Notes: generated by a model from the sequence alone, not told the origin. Counted from the first letter of the stretch, positions 55,748-64,000 are shown. The stretch is DNA of 64,000 nt from Clostridium sp. OF09-36 (GCF_003481985.1 NZ_QUMD01000005.1:124001-188000); one strand, 5' to 3'. Translations and numbers: made by a program.

Positions 55748-56665
55748 ATGATTCAGAAGCTGATTGAAAAGATTCAGAAGACAAAGGCACCGATCTGTGT
55801 GGGATTGGACCCGATGTTAAACTACATTCCGGAGCACATTTTAAAGAAGTCCTTCGGAGAATTCGGGGAGACGTTGGAGGGCGCTGCAGACGCCATCTGG
55901 AATTTTAACAAGGAGATCGTGGATCACACATGGGACCTGATCCCGTCCGTGAAACCGCAGATTGCCATGTACGAGCAGTTCGGCATCGAGGGACTGAAAG
56001 TGTATGACAAGACCGTAAAGTATTGCCAGGAAAAAGGCCTTGTAGTGATCGGTGACGCAAAGCGCGGTGATATTGGTTCTACTTCCGCAGCCTACGCGAC
56101 TGCACATCTGGGCAAGGTGAAGGTTGGAAACAACATCTGTTCCGCATTCAACACCGATTTCCTTACGGTAAACCCGTATCTGGGAACTGACGGCGTAAAA
56201 CCGTTTGTCGATGTCTGCAATTCCGATGATAAGGGAATTTTCGTTCTGGTAAAGACCTCCAACCCGTCCAGCGGAGAATTCCAGGACAGACTCATTGACG
56301 GTAAGCCGCTTTATGAGCATGTGGCTGCAAAGGTCGTTGAGTGGGGCGAGATGTCCATGGACGGTAACTACAGCAATGTCGGTGCAGTAGTCGGCGCAAC
56401 CTATCCGGAGATGAGTGCAGTGCTCAGAAAGCTTATGCCGAAGACCTACTTCCTGGTTCCGGGCTATGGCGCTCAGGGCGGCACCGCAAAAGATTTAAGA
56501 CACTGCTTCAATGAAGACGGACTTGGCGCAGTTGTAAACTCCTCCCGCGGCATTATTGCGGCATACCGCCAGGAGAAATACGCAAAGTTTGGCGCAGAGC
56601 ATTTCGCAGAGGCATCCAGACAGGCTGTCATCGATATGGTTGCTGATATCAACAGTGTACTGTAG
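55748..56665 (+). CDS. pyrF: Orotidine 5'-phosphate decarboxylase, long (type 2) form
   Basis: 305 residues, the longer subfamily. Catalyses the last step to UMP. Substrate and catalytic segments are CVGLDPMLNYIPEHI, IGDAKRGDIGSTSAAYA with the Asp-Lys-Asp charge network, and VPGYGAQGG. ATG 55748 follows TAAGGAGGAAGCC; an upstream ATG at 55724 lacks a site. First gene of a pyrimidine operon. Confidence 0.95.
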   Translation: MIQKLIEKIQKTKAPICVGLDPMLNYIPEHILKKSFGEFGETLEGAADAIWNFNKEIVDHTWDLIPSVKPQIAMYEQFGIEGLKVYDKTVKYCQEKGLVVIGDAKRGDIGSTSAAYATAHLGKVKVGNNICSAFNTDFLTVNPYLGTDGVKPFVDVCNSDDKGIFVLVKTSNPSSGEFQDRLIDGKPLYEHVAAKVVEWGEMSMDGNYSNVGAVVGATYPEMSAVLRKLMPKTYFLVPGYGAQGGTAKDLRHCFNEDGLGAVVNSSRGIIAAYRQEKYAKFGAEHFAEASRQAVIDMVADINSVL

Positions 56666-56781
56666 GTGCGGCAGGAGAAACGCTTTCTGCGAGAATGATC
56701 TGGACTGTAACAGAGATTTTGGGGCAGAAAGCTTTCTGAAAAGCAGAATGAGATTTTGCGAGAACAGAGGAGTAGGGGAAA

Positions 56782-57561
56782 ATGGAAACAATTCAGAAAG
56801 AAAAGGTAAAGCTGACGGCTAAGGTAGTGAGTCAGGAAGCTTTGACGGATGATATCTGCAGCATGTGGATCCAGGCAGAGAGAATCGCAAAAGCGGCAAA
56901 GCCGGGGCAGTTTATCTCTGTATACACGAAAGATAAGAGCAAGGTGCTTCCGCGTCCGATCAGTCTTTGTGAGATCGATAAGGAGCAGGGCAGACTGCGT
57001 ATCGTGTACCGCGTGGTAGGCGCCGGAACCAAAGAGTTTTCTGCATACCAGGCAGGGGATGACATCGAGATCATGGGACCGCTTGGAAATGGCTTCCCGT
57101 TAAAGGAGAAAAAGGCATTCCTCATCGGCGGTGGTATCGGAATCCCGCCTATGCTGGAGCTGGCAAAGAACTTAAACTGCGAAAAGCAGATGGTGCTTGG
57201 CTACCGCGATGTGTTATTCTTAAACGAGGAATTTGAACAGTACGGTAAAGTTTATGTGGCAACCGAAGATGGCAGCGCCGGAACAAAGGGCAACGTCATC
57301 GATGCCATCAAGGCAAATGCGCTGGATGCAGATGTGATCTACGCCTGCGGCCCGACCCCGATGCTGCGTGCACTGAAGGCGTATGCGGCAGAGAACGGCA
57401 TCGAGTGCTGGCTCTCCTTAGAGGAGAAGATGGCCTGCGGAATCGGCGCGTGCCTGGCCTGCGTCTGCAAGTCCAAAGAGGTAGACAGTCATTCCCACGT
57501 ACACAATAAGCGTATCTGCAAGGACGGTCCGGTCTTTGCTGCTGAGGAGGTGGAGCTGTAA
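56782..57561 (+). CDS. pyrK: Dihydroorotate dehydrogenase electron transfer subunit
   Basis: 259 residues: an FAD domain (PGQFISVY, LPRPISLCEID), an NAD domain (GGGIGIPPMLELA, ACGPTPMLRAL) and a C-terminal 2Fe-2S site with Cys in ACGIGACLACVC plus the later RICKDGPVF. It passes electrons from the PyrD flavin to NAD+. Its stop overlaps the pyrD start by one base (TAATG), so the two subunits are made together. Confidence 0.95.
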   Translation: METIQKEKVKLTAKVVSQEALTDDICSMWIQAERIAKAAKPGQFISVYTKDKSKVLPRPISLCEIDKEQGRLRIVYRVVGAGTKEFSAYQAGDDIEIMGPLGNGFPLKEKKAFLIGGGIGIPPMLELAKNLNCEKQMVLGYRDVLFLNEEFEQYGKVYVATEDGSAGTKGNVIDAIKANALDADVIYACGPTPMLRALKAYAAENGIECWLSLEEKMACGIGACLACVCKSKEVDSHSHVHNKRICKDGPVFAAEEVEL

Positions 57562-58463
57562 TGAATACCAAAGTAAATCTTGCCGGTGTGGAACTGAAAA
57601 ATCCGGTCATGACAGCATCCGGAACCTTCGGAAGCGGAGCAGAGTACAGTGAATTTGTCGATTTAAGCCGCCTTGGCGCAGTTGTGACCAAAGGTGTGGC
57701 GAATGTGCCGTGGCCGGGTAACCCGACCCCGCGTATCGCAGAGGTTTATGGCGGCATGTTAAATGCCATTGGCCTGCAGAATCCGGGCATCGACGTATTC
57801 GTAAAGCGCGATATCCCGTTTTTAAAGCAGTACGACACAAAGATCATCGTGAATGTTTGCGGAAAGACCACGGAAGATTATATTGAAGTCGTAGAGCGTC
57901 TGGGTGACGAGCCGGTAGACCTCTTGGAAATCAACATTTCCTGCCCGAACGTAAAGGAAGGCGGTATCGCCTTTGGACAGGATCCGAAGGCAGTGGAAGC
58001 CATCACCAGAGAAGTGAAGAAGCACGCAAAGCAGCCGGTTATCATGAAGCTGAGTCCGAACGTAACAGACATTACCGTTATGGCGAAGGCAGCAGAGGCA
58101 GGCGGTGCCGATGTGCTGTCCCTCATCAATACCTTAACCGGCATGAAGATCGACATCAACCGCAGGGCCTTTGCCATTGCCAATAAGACCGGCGGTATGT
58201 CCGGTCCGGCAGTCAAGCCGGTAGCAGTCCGCATGGTTTACCAGGTAGCAAATGCGGTGAGCCTTCCGATCATCGGTATGGGCGGCATTGCGACTGCAGA
58301 GGATGCGCTGGAGTTTATCATGGCTGGCGCGACTGCAGTTTCCGTGGGAACTGCAAACTTCTATAATCCGTATGCGACGGTAGAAATTGCAGAAGGCATC
58401 GAAGCCTTTATGAAGAAACAGAGTGTAGAAGACATCCGGGAACTGATCGGATGTGTGAAATAG
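57561..58463 (+). CDS. pyrD: Dihydroorotate dehydrogenase (NAD+), catalytic subunit, class 1B
   Basis: 300 residues, FMN-binding TIM barrel: KNPVMTASGTFGSG, GLQNPGIDVF, INISCPNVKEGG with the catalytic Cys of class 1B enzymes, and GMGGIATAEDALEFIMAGA. Oxidises dihydroorotate to orotate with PyrK. Confidence 0.96.
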   Translation: MNTKVNLAGVELKNPVMTASGTFGSGAEYSEFVDLSRLGAVVTKGVANVPWPGNPTPRIAEVYGGMLNAIGLQNPGIDVFVKRDIPFLKQYDTKIIVNVCGKTTEDYIEVVERLGDEPVDLLEINISCPNVKEGGIAFGQDPKAVEAITREVKKHAKQPVIMKLSPNVTDITVMAKAAEAGGADVLSLINTLTGMKIDINRRAFAIANKTGGMSGPAVKPVAVRMVYQVANAVSLPIIGMGGIATAEDALEFIMAGATAVSVGTANFYNPYATVEIAEGIEAFMKKQSVEDIRELIGCVK

Positions 58464-58500
58464 ACGAAAGCGTGTGGGAATATAGTTATATTGATGATAA

Positions 58501-58535
58501 AAGAGGAAGCATCGGGCGTGATGCTTCCTCTTTGC
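58501..58535 (+). terminator. Terminator after pyrD
   Basis: AAGAGGAAGCAT / ATGCTTCCTCTT, a perfect 12-bp stem with an 8-nt loop, followed by TGC rather than a long T-run. Confidence 0.75.
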
Positions 58536-58589
58536 ATTGCCTGGCATATCGAGGAGGCGCCAGTGGCGCGTCCGCTGATTGGGGTAGTC

Positions 58590-58839
58590 CTATTTAAGAA
58601 AAACTCCGTAGTTTTGCCTCTCATCAATGATATATTCGATTTTTACACATTTTTCATCTTCTTTCACTTGAAACACAAACCAAAGGTGAGTCCAGAAATT
58701 CAGAACGCGGTATTTTGAAGGTACATAACGCAATCTGGTGCAGCCGATCAGAGGTGTGCTTTCCAGATAGGAGATTTTTTCGTTCAATGGTTTTGCATAA
58801 AGTAGCAATTTCGGTATATTCTTTCATTTTTTGAGTCAA
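58590..58839 (-). pseudogene. Unidentified minus-strand ORF remnant
   Basis: Two overlapping minus-strand frames: 58839-58654 starts MTQKMKEYTEIATL and 58808-58590 continues as a plausible C-terminus (YVPSKYRVLNFWTHLWFVFQ, then KIEYIIDERQNYGVF). A single-base shift near 58800 would join them into about 80 residues. No family is recognised. AT-rich compared with the pyr genes on both sides, which suggests acquired or decaying DNA. Confidence 0.35.
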
Positions 58840-58859
58840 GCGTTTCTACGAATGTTATG

Positions 58860-58888
58860 TTGAAAAAACAGGCATGTAATGATATACT
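58860..58888 (+). promoter_or_regulatory. pyrE promoter
   Basis: TTGAAA, 17 bp, TATACT, about 145 nt before pyrE; the -10 box lies inside the inverted repeat at 58870-58912. Confidence 0.5.
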
Positions 58889-58912
58889 AAAGAATAATAT
58901 CATTACATGCCT
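58870..58912. repeat. Perfect 16-bp inverted repeat
   Basis: AGGCATGTAATGATAT / ATATCATTACATGCCT with an 11-bp spacer. On the minus strand it is followed by GTTTTTT, so it can act as a minus-strand terminator; on the plus strand it overlaps the likely pyrE promoter. 58913-59038 holds a weak GTTCCATC / GATGGAAC hairpin and no gene. Confidence 0.7.
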
Positions 58913-59038
58913 TATATTTTGACTTGTTCCATCCATCAAATGATGGAAACGCCATAAAGGCACAGCAGTAATACGGCAACACAAAATGAATGACATAGAT
59001 GATGAAAAATTGGCTTAAAATAAGGAGGAAATAGCAAG

Positions 59039-59713
59039 ATGGAAGATTACAAGAAAGAATTTATTGAGTTTATGATTGACTGTGAAGTGTTGAAGTTCGG
59101 TGATTTCGTGACAAAATCTGGCCGCAAGACCCCGTTCTTTGTCAACACCGGTTTCTACCGCACCGGCGCACAGCTGCGCCGCCTGGGTCAGTATTATGCA
59201 CAGGCAATCAAGGATACCTTCGGAACCGATTTTGATGTTCTGTTCGGACCGGCTTACAAGGGTATTCCGCTGACCGTTGCAGCGACCATGTCCATCAGCG
59301 AGCTGTATGATGCAGACATCCGTTACTGCTCCAACCGGAAAGAAGTAAAGGATCACGGCGATAAGGGCATCCTGCTCGGCAGCCCGATCAAGGACGGCGA
59401 CAAGGTTGTGATCATCGAGGACGTAACTACTGCCGGTACTTCCATCGAGGAGACCCTGCCAATCATCAAGGCACAGGGCGATGTCGATGTGCTTGGTCTG
59501 GTTGTTTCCGTAGACCGTATGGAGCGCGGAAAGGGAACCAAGTCTGCATTGAAGGAAATCGAAGAGAAGTACGGCTTCAAGACCACCGCGATTGTAACCA
59601 TGGCAGATGTTGTAGAGCATCTCTACAACAAGCCTTACAAGGGAAAAGTCATCATCGACGATACCTTAAAGGCAGCAATCGATGCTTACTATGAGCAGTA
59701 TGGTGCAGAGTAA
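59039..59713 (+). CDS. pyrE: Orotate phosphoribosyltransferase
   Basis: 224 residues. Joins orotate and PRPP to OMP, upstream of PyrF. FGDFVTKSGRKTPFFVNTG, FGPAYKGIPLTVA and the PRPP loop VVIIEDVTTAGTSIEE are diagnostic. Start ATG 59039 after AAGGAGGAAATAGCA. It is separated from pyrFKD by a terminator and about 500 bp. Confidence 0.96.
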   Translation: MEDYKKEFIEFMIDCEVLKFGDFVTKSGRKTPFFVNTGFYRTGAQLRRLGQYYAQAIKDTFGTDFDVLFGPAYKGIPLTVAATMSISELYDADIRYCSNRKEVKDHGDKGILLGSPIKDGDKVVIIEDVTTAGTSIEETLPIIKAQGDVDVLGLVVSVDRMERGKGTKSALKEIEEKYGFKTTAIVTMADVVEHLYNKPYKGKVIIDDTLKAAIDAYYEQYGAE

Positions 59714-59800
59714 ATAGCAGAACTCAGAGTTCTGGTTTCAGACTGTTAGAACATGAATGGCAGCAGTGAAATGTTCTCTGGAAAAATGAGGAGTCATATT

Positions 59801-59950
59801 ATGGAAAAGGTATATAAGACGATGCAGCGCACCGGTGCCTGCAGCATTGCAGTGGGAATCATTATGCTCGTGACTGGCGTGACCGTGGGCATTATGTCCA
59901 TTGTCTGCGGCGGACTGCTGTTAAAGCGCAAGGGCGAGATCACATTTTAG
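59801..59950 (+). CDS. Small membrane protein of unknown function
   Basis: 49 residues from ATG 59801 with TGAGGAGTC upstream. Mostly hydrophobic (SIAVGIIMLVTGVTVGIMSI, then GGLLLKRKGEI), so one or two membrane passes ending in a basic tail. Not recognised. Lies between pyrE and the VanZ-like gene. Confidence 0.6.
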   Translation: MEKVYKTMQRTGACSIAVGIIMLVTGVTVGIMSIVCGGLLLKRKGEITF

Positions 59951-60183
59951 GATTAAAATGATGTTGGGGACAAAAGACATTTTGATCCTGATGTTATTAA
60001 AATTATAAAAAGATACAGGGGGCGGCAGTTTCTGCAACAGGTTTCGGGCGGAGACTGCCCCTTTGCTTGCAGGGTACCATGTGGAATAAAAAGTTTACCT
60101 GTGGTCATTGTGCAAAAAGGAAGTGCTTAGAGCGTTTCCGGTGAATTTGGCATTTGGAAATAAAAAGGAGTTTTACTAGAATT
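59951..60183. other. Intergenic stretch before the VanZ-like gene
   Basis: A GGGGGCGGCAGTTTCTGC ... GGGCGGAGACTGCCCCTTT arrangement at about 60018-60064 forms a hairpin (GGGCAGT / ACTGCCC type), probably a terminator for the small gene. The remainder holds no gene. Confidence 0.45.
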
Positions 60184-60648
60184 ATGATCAGAAATACGAC
60201 CAGGAATCAGAAGCTGGGATGGGTGCTTTTCATCGCTTACATGGCCTTGCTGGTTTATTTTATGTTTTTTGCAGAGTCCTTTGGACGCAATCCGGAGCAG
60301 CGCGATTATGCGTACAATCTGGAGCTGTTCAAGGAAATCAAGCGCTTTTATAAATATCGAAAACAACTGGGAATGGAAGCATTCCTTTTAAATATTGTAG
60401 GTAACGTAGTAGGATTTATGCCGTGTGGATTTTTTCTGCCGATCATCAGCCGCAGAAGCAAAAAGTGGTACAATACGATTTTATTCGGTTTCTGTTTAAG
60501 CCTCTGCATCGAGACGACGCAGCTGATCTTCAAAGTCGGAAGCTTCGATGTGGATGATCTGTTTTTAAATACACTCGGTGGTGCGCTTGGCTTTTTAAGT
60601 CACTGGACGATTCAGAGGATTCGTATAAAAAGGAGAAGACGCCGATGA
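60184..60648 (+). CDS. VanZ-family membrane protein
   Basis: 154 residues, about four membrane helices, with NIVGNVVGFMPCGFFLPI, FCLSLCIETTQLIF and the family hallmark GSFDVDDLFLNTLGGALGF. VanZ relatives give low-level teicoplanin resistance or have unknown roles. ATG 60184 is preferred; a TTG at 60154 is also in frame. Overlaps the next gene by 4 bases. Confidence 0.88.
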   Translation: MIRNTTRNQKLGWVLFIAYMALLVYFMFFAESFGRNPEQRDYAYNLELFKEIKRFYKYRKQLGMEAFLLNIVGNVVGFMPCGFFLPIISRRSKKWYNTILFGFCLSLCIETTQLIFKVGSFDVDDLFLNTLGGALGFLSHWTIQRIRIKRRRRR

Positions 60649-60986
60649 AAAAGCCGATGAAAAATAGAAAAAAACGCATATCCTATATCCGGAAACCAAT
60701 TCCAAAGCAGAGCTTTTTCTGCCTTGGTTTTGCAGTGATCGGACTATTTTGTTTTTGTTTTAGTCTGGGACGCAGCATTGTAAATCAGGGAAGCGGTGGC
60801 CCGGATGTGGCAGCCTGGGCACTGACCAGCCTGCTGTTTTCTGTGGAGACCGTTATCTGCGGCGTAAAAACGTTAAAGATGAAGGAAATCAACAATATCC
60901 TGGCCCGGATCGGAACTATCGCAGGCGGGATTTTATTGTTTTGCTGGCTGGGAATGCTGGTGATCGGAATCGTGACGATCCTATGA
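60645..60986 (+). CDS. Small membrane protein of unknown function, coupled to the VanZ-like gene
   Basis: 113 residues: a basic N-terminus (MKKPMKNRKKRISYIRK) then about three hydrophobic helices. I recognise no named family with confidence; it resembles DUF6142-type Lachnospiraceae proteins from memory. The 4-base overlap (ATGA) suggests it is made together with the VanZ-like protein. Confidence 0.65.
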   Translation: MKKPMKNRKKRISYIRKPIPKQSFFCLGFAVIGLFCFCFSLGRSIVNQGSGGPDVAAWALTSLLFSVETVICGVKTLKMKEINNILARIGTIAGGILLFCWLGMLVIGIVTIL

Positions 60987-61042
60987 TACGATTGAGGCAG
61001 CAGATTTTGTCCGTCTGGAATGGAACGGACCGGCAAAATTCT

Positions 61043-61073
61043 ATTGCTGTTTGCGCAGTGCAGGAACAGCAGC
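61043..61073 (+). repeat. 31-bp dispersed palindrome, copy 7
   Basis: ATTGCTGTTTGCGCAGTG with the 3' half GGAACAGCAGC; 53 bp before the aminopeptidase start. Confidence 0.7.
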
Positions 61074-61126
61074 GAAATATTTCATGGGGCTGAAAGTAAA
61101 ACGTCTCAGGAAAGGATAATGAATTT

Positions 61127-63207
61127 ATGGTGAAATATCAGGAATTGTGGAACGAAGAAAATACAAATATAACAGAGCGCTATGATCTGGCCATGGAGCG
61201 GATCCTGGAGATTCCGGCAGAAAACCGGGTGGCAGAGCCGTACCGTGCGTACTTTAACCAGATGGCGGCATTTACAGCCAAATCGAGGAACTGGCAAGAA
61301 TGCAGCTTCGCGAGGATCTCGACAGCCTGATTCTTCCGGAGCTTCAGAAGCTGAATCACAGTCTCTATGCGGATATTCTTCCGGATCATTATGAGGAAAG
61401 CTATGCTGATCCGGCATTTGCCATGCGGATGCTGGGGGCAGACTTGGGCCCGCTTTTATCTGCATTTTATGCACAGTTCCGGGCCTCGATCGTCTTTGCG
61501 TATGAATGCAGACTGACGGATATCACGATTTTATGCGAGACTCTCATTGAGATTTATAACATGTTTGAGGATGGAATCCCGCAGGCGCGCCAGGTGCGGG
61601 ATGTGCTGTACTGGTTTTTCAGCGACTATACCGATGTCACACTGGCCTACCGCATCCGTGAGCAGCTAGACCCGGATTTAAGCTTTGCGAAGGACATCAT
61701 CATGGAGTCAGACTTAAATGATCTGCGTTATCTATATCGGTTTGGCGAGTATATTTCCGATTCCGAGCTGCAGATCGCTTCGTATCTGAATTCCCTGCCG
61801 GAGGAGACCATAGAGAAGATGGCATCGACCTACACAGAAGGATACCGCAAGGGCTTTGAGGTGATGGGGCGTGACCTTTCTAAGAAAAAGACCGTTTCCA
61901 TCCGCTATGAGCTGGGCTTTGAGCGTATGATCCGCGCTGCGATCCGCCAGTTTGAGGAGATGGGACTGGAAGTGATTCTTTATCGTGCGGCAGTCTGGTC
62001 CGTGACCATGAGTCCGAATCGTAAGATTGGTTACCATGGCACCTCTGCTAATATGCAGTTTGACTACGATCACCGCTACGACCAGGCTATTTATCTGGAT
62101 AAGGCCTTTAAGGAGCGTAAGCTTGCCGTACTGCGCACCGCATATGAGAATTGCAAAGCAAAAGCAGCAGCGTATGCAGGACCGGCTGTAGTGGAGACTT
62201 TTGGTGAGGATGGTTTTGAGCCGAAGAACAAGCCAGAGGCCTATGCTTTGAGTGAAAAACAGGAAGAGCTGCAGATCGCTTATTCCAACGAGGCGATGCC
62301 GGTCGTGAACCAGTACATTCCGGGAGATGAGACCAGCTTCACCATCATCGCGTTCCCGGTTCCGGCGATCGGAACAGATTTTGCGGAGATCTTCCATGAG
62401 ACGATCCGCATCAATACGCTGGATTACGAGGAGTACAAAAAGATCCAGCAGAATCTGGTGGATGTACTGGATCGGGCAGAGTATGTGACGGTAACGGGAA
62501 ATGCAGAGACCGGAAATGAGACCCATATGAAGATTTCCCTGCATCCCCTGACAGACCCGGCAAAGCAGACAAACTTTGAGAATTGTGTAGCCGATGTGAA
62601 TATTCCGGTGGGAGAGGTTTTCACTTCCCCGGTATTAGCTGGAACAGAAGGTCTGCTTCATGTGAGCCAGGTCTACATCGGCGATTTCCAGTTTAAAAAT
62701 TTCCGCATGGAATTCAAAGACGGAAAGATCACCGATTACTCCTGCGATAATTTCGCAGACCCGGAAGAGGGCAAAAAGCTGATCCGTCAGCAGATCTTAA
62801 AGAATCACGATACCCTTCCAATGGGTGAGTTTGCGATCGGAACCAACACCACGGCTTATGCAGTGGCGAAGAAATATAACATTATGGATAAGTTCCCGAT
62901 CCTGATCGCAGAGAAGACCGGACCGCATTTTGCGGTAGGAGATACCTGCTACAGCTGGAGCGAGGATTCTGCGGTATACAATCCGGATGGAAAAGAGATC
63001 ATTGCCCGGGACAACGAAATCTCCCTGCTGCGCAGGGAAGATGTATCCAAGGCTTACTTTAGCTGTCATACCGATATCACGATCCCGTATTCTGAGCTGG
63101 GCGACATCACGGCAGTCTGCAGGGACGGCCGGAAACTTCCGGTGATCCGAAACGGCCGGTTTGTAGTAGCAGGAACTGAAAAATTAAATGAAGAGCTGGA
63201 CGGCTGA
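61127..63207 (+). CDS. M29-like metallo-aminopeptidase (frameshifted in this sequence)
   Basis: About 693 residues after correction. The start MVKYQELWNEENTNITERYD runs to QMA; at about 61267 one G is missing (GCGGGCATT), giving GIYSQIEELARMQLREDL and the long downstream frame. The C-terminal domain has AGTEGLLHV, GEFAIGTNTTAYAVAKKY and LIAEKTGPHFAVGDTCYSW, which resemble the metal-binding Glu/His pattern of M29 (AmpS/PepS) enzymes. The N-terminal 300 residues are extra compared with classic M29. Peptidase activity is inferred. Confidence 0.7.
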
Positions 63208-63235
63208 TCCGAAAGGTCTAAAAACTGAAAATCGT

Positions 63236-63285
63236 GCAGTTTGTTGCAGTTTGCGTAATGCGCAGGCCGCAACAAACTGCATTTT
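63236..63285 (+). terminator. Terminator built on 31-bp palindrome copy 8
   Basis: GCAGTTTGTTGC / GCAACAAACTGC, a perfect 12-bp stem followed by ATTTTTT. The 31-bp unit is 63243-63273 (GTTGCAGTTTGCGTAATG ... GCCGCAAC), extended on both sides by GCAGTTT / AAACTGC. Confidence 0.85.
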
Positions 63286-63455
63286 TTATATTGACTGCGT
63301 ATGGAAAATACAGTATTATATTATAAGTAACAGTTCAAACAATGCGGTTATTTATTAATTATAATAATAAATATAAAAGGAGGAAATTCGGACAACAAAA
63401 TATATTGATAAAAATGATGAGATGTGTTTAAATATACTCAAAGGAGCGAGCTATT
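63286..63455. other. AT-rich stretch before the IS607-type gene
   Basis: Much more AT-rich than the preceding genes, with AAAAGGAGGAAA at about 63377 without a following ATG and AAGGAGCGAG at 63441, which serves the recombinase. The left end of the element is probably here but no boundary can be seen. Confidence 0.4.
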
Positions 63456-64000
63456 ATGAACACATCCAGTATTACAAATTACAAACCAAAAGATTTTGCT
63501 GAACTGGTAGGTGTGTCTGTTAAGACATTACAGCGCTGGGACAGGGAAGGAACTCTAAAGGCAAACCGGACTCCAACGGACAGGCGTTATTATACCTACG
63601 CCCAATATCTTCAATTTAAAGGCATTCATACAGAAAATGACCAGCGTCAGATTGTGATCTATGCCAGAGTGTCAACAAGAAATCAAAAAGATGATTTGCA
63701 GAATCAAGTTGCATTTTTACGGCAGTTCTGCAATGCCAGGGGCATGATTGTTGACCAATGTATCGAAGATTATGGGAGTGGTCTTAACTACAATCGCAAA
63801 AAGTGGAATGAATTATTAAATGAAGTGATGGAACAAAAAATCAAAACCATTGTGATAACCCATAAAGACAGATTTGTCCGATTTGGTTATGAATGGTTTG
63901 AAAAATTCTGTATGAAGTTTCATACAACCATCGTGGTCGTGAATAATGAAGAACTGTCACCACAGGAAGAACTTGTACAGGATATTATTTCCATACTCCA
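63456..64000 (+). mobile_element. tnpA: IS607-family element: serine recombinase TnpA (3' end outside window)
   Basis: The visible 181 residues start MNTSSITNYKPKDFAELVGV. An N-terminal MerR-like helix-turn-helix (VSVKTLQRWDREGTL, then TPTDRRYYTYAQYL) is followed by a resolvase catalytic domain with the nucleophile Ser in IVIYARVSTRNQKDDL and KTIVITHKDRFVRFGYEWF. This order, DNA-binding domain first, is the hallmark of IS607 recombinases. ATG 63456 follows AAGGAGCGAG. A TnpB partner would lie beyond 64000. AT-rich codon use unlike its neighbours points to transfer. Confidence 0.92.

Noticed and set aside
9094..61267. Programmed ribosomal frameshifting as the cause of the many broken frames
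   Set aside because: No slippery heptamers or common stimulatory structures are seen at the breaks, the genes are unrelated, and all require the same single-base addition.
1..64000. CRISPR arrays, tRNA or rRNA genes, prophage
   Set aside because: No regularly spaced repeats, cloverleaf sequences, rRNA stretches or clustered phage genes were seen on either strand.

Overview
The window looks like a chromosomal segment of an anaerobic, spore-forming Firmicute of class Clostridia, most likely family Lachnospiraceae. The evidence is a complete ribose (rbs) operon with a LacI-type regulator, a Gram-positive division/cell-wall (dcw) cluster that runs into spoIIGA-sigE-spoIIP, a PyrK-type dihydroorotate dehydrogenase, pyruvate phosphate dikinase, a tetrahydrofolate riboswitch on an ECF folate gene, and AGGAGG-type ribosome binding sites throughout. 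I cannot name the genus from sequence alone. No rRNA, tRNA or CRISPR array is visible.

Layout. 1-1240: the end of a cysteine hydrolase and gene fragments. 1268-8120: rbsR, then deoC-rbsK-rbsD-rbsA-rbsC-rbsB with two LacI-type operators, for ribose uptake and pentose/deoxyribose phosphate use. 8166-10634: holA, lgt and a small Spo0E-like gene. 10811-24506: dcw cluster mraZ-rsmH-ftsL-ftsI-spoVD-mraY-murD-ftsW-murA-ftsQ-ftsZ. 24627-27527: spoIIGA-sigE-spoIIP. 27637-40781: lepA, hemW, a GH10-like glycosidase, apt, a YdcF-like protein, an M16C peptidase, era, recO, a lipoprotein and glyS. 41037-46346: ppdK, then an Hpt protein and a GGDEF-REC-HD-GYP protein. 46347-50233: a YfcC-type carrier, a MATE exporter and a riboswitch-controlled folT. 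50258-54308: relQ (minus), mrp, a GNAT acetyltransferase (minus), lrgAB. 54379-59713: a structured leader with a YitT-family gene, then pyrF-pyrK-pyrD and pyrE. 59801-63207: small membrane proteins, a VanZ-family protein and an M29-like aminopeptidase. 63456-64000: the start of an IS607-type serine recombinase.

Three things run through the whole window. First, at least fifteen genes or gene parts are split by an apparent loss of one base, nearly always from a short G or C run. Many are normally essential (holA, lgt, rsmH, mraY, ftsW, murA, ftsQ), so consensus error is the most likely cause, and those genes are annotated here across the break. Second, a 31-bp imperfect palindrome occurs eight times, mostly in 5' untranslated regions. 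Third, many promoters have readable -35/-10 boxes with 16-17 bp spacing, so the operon structure can be read with fair confidence. The least explained locus is the multi-hairpin leader at 54379-54693.
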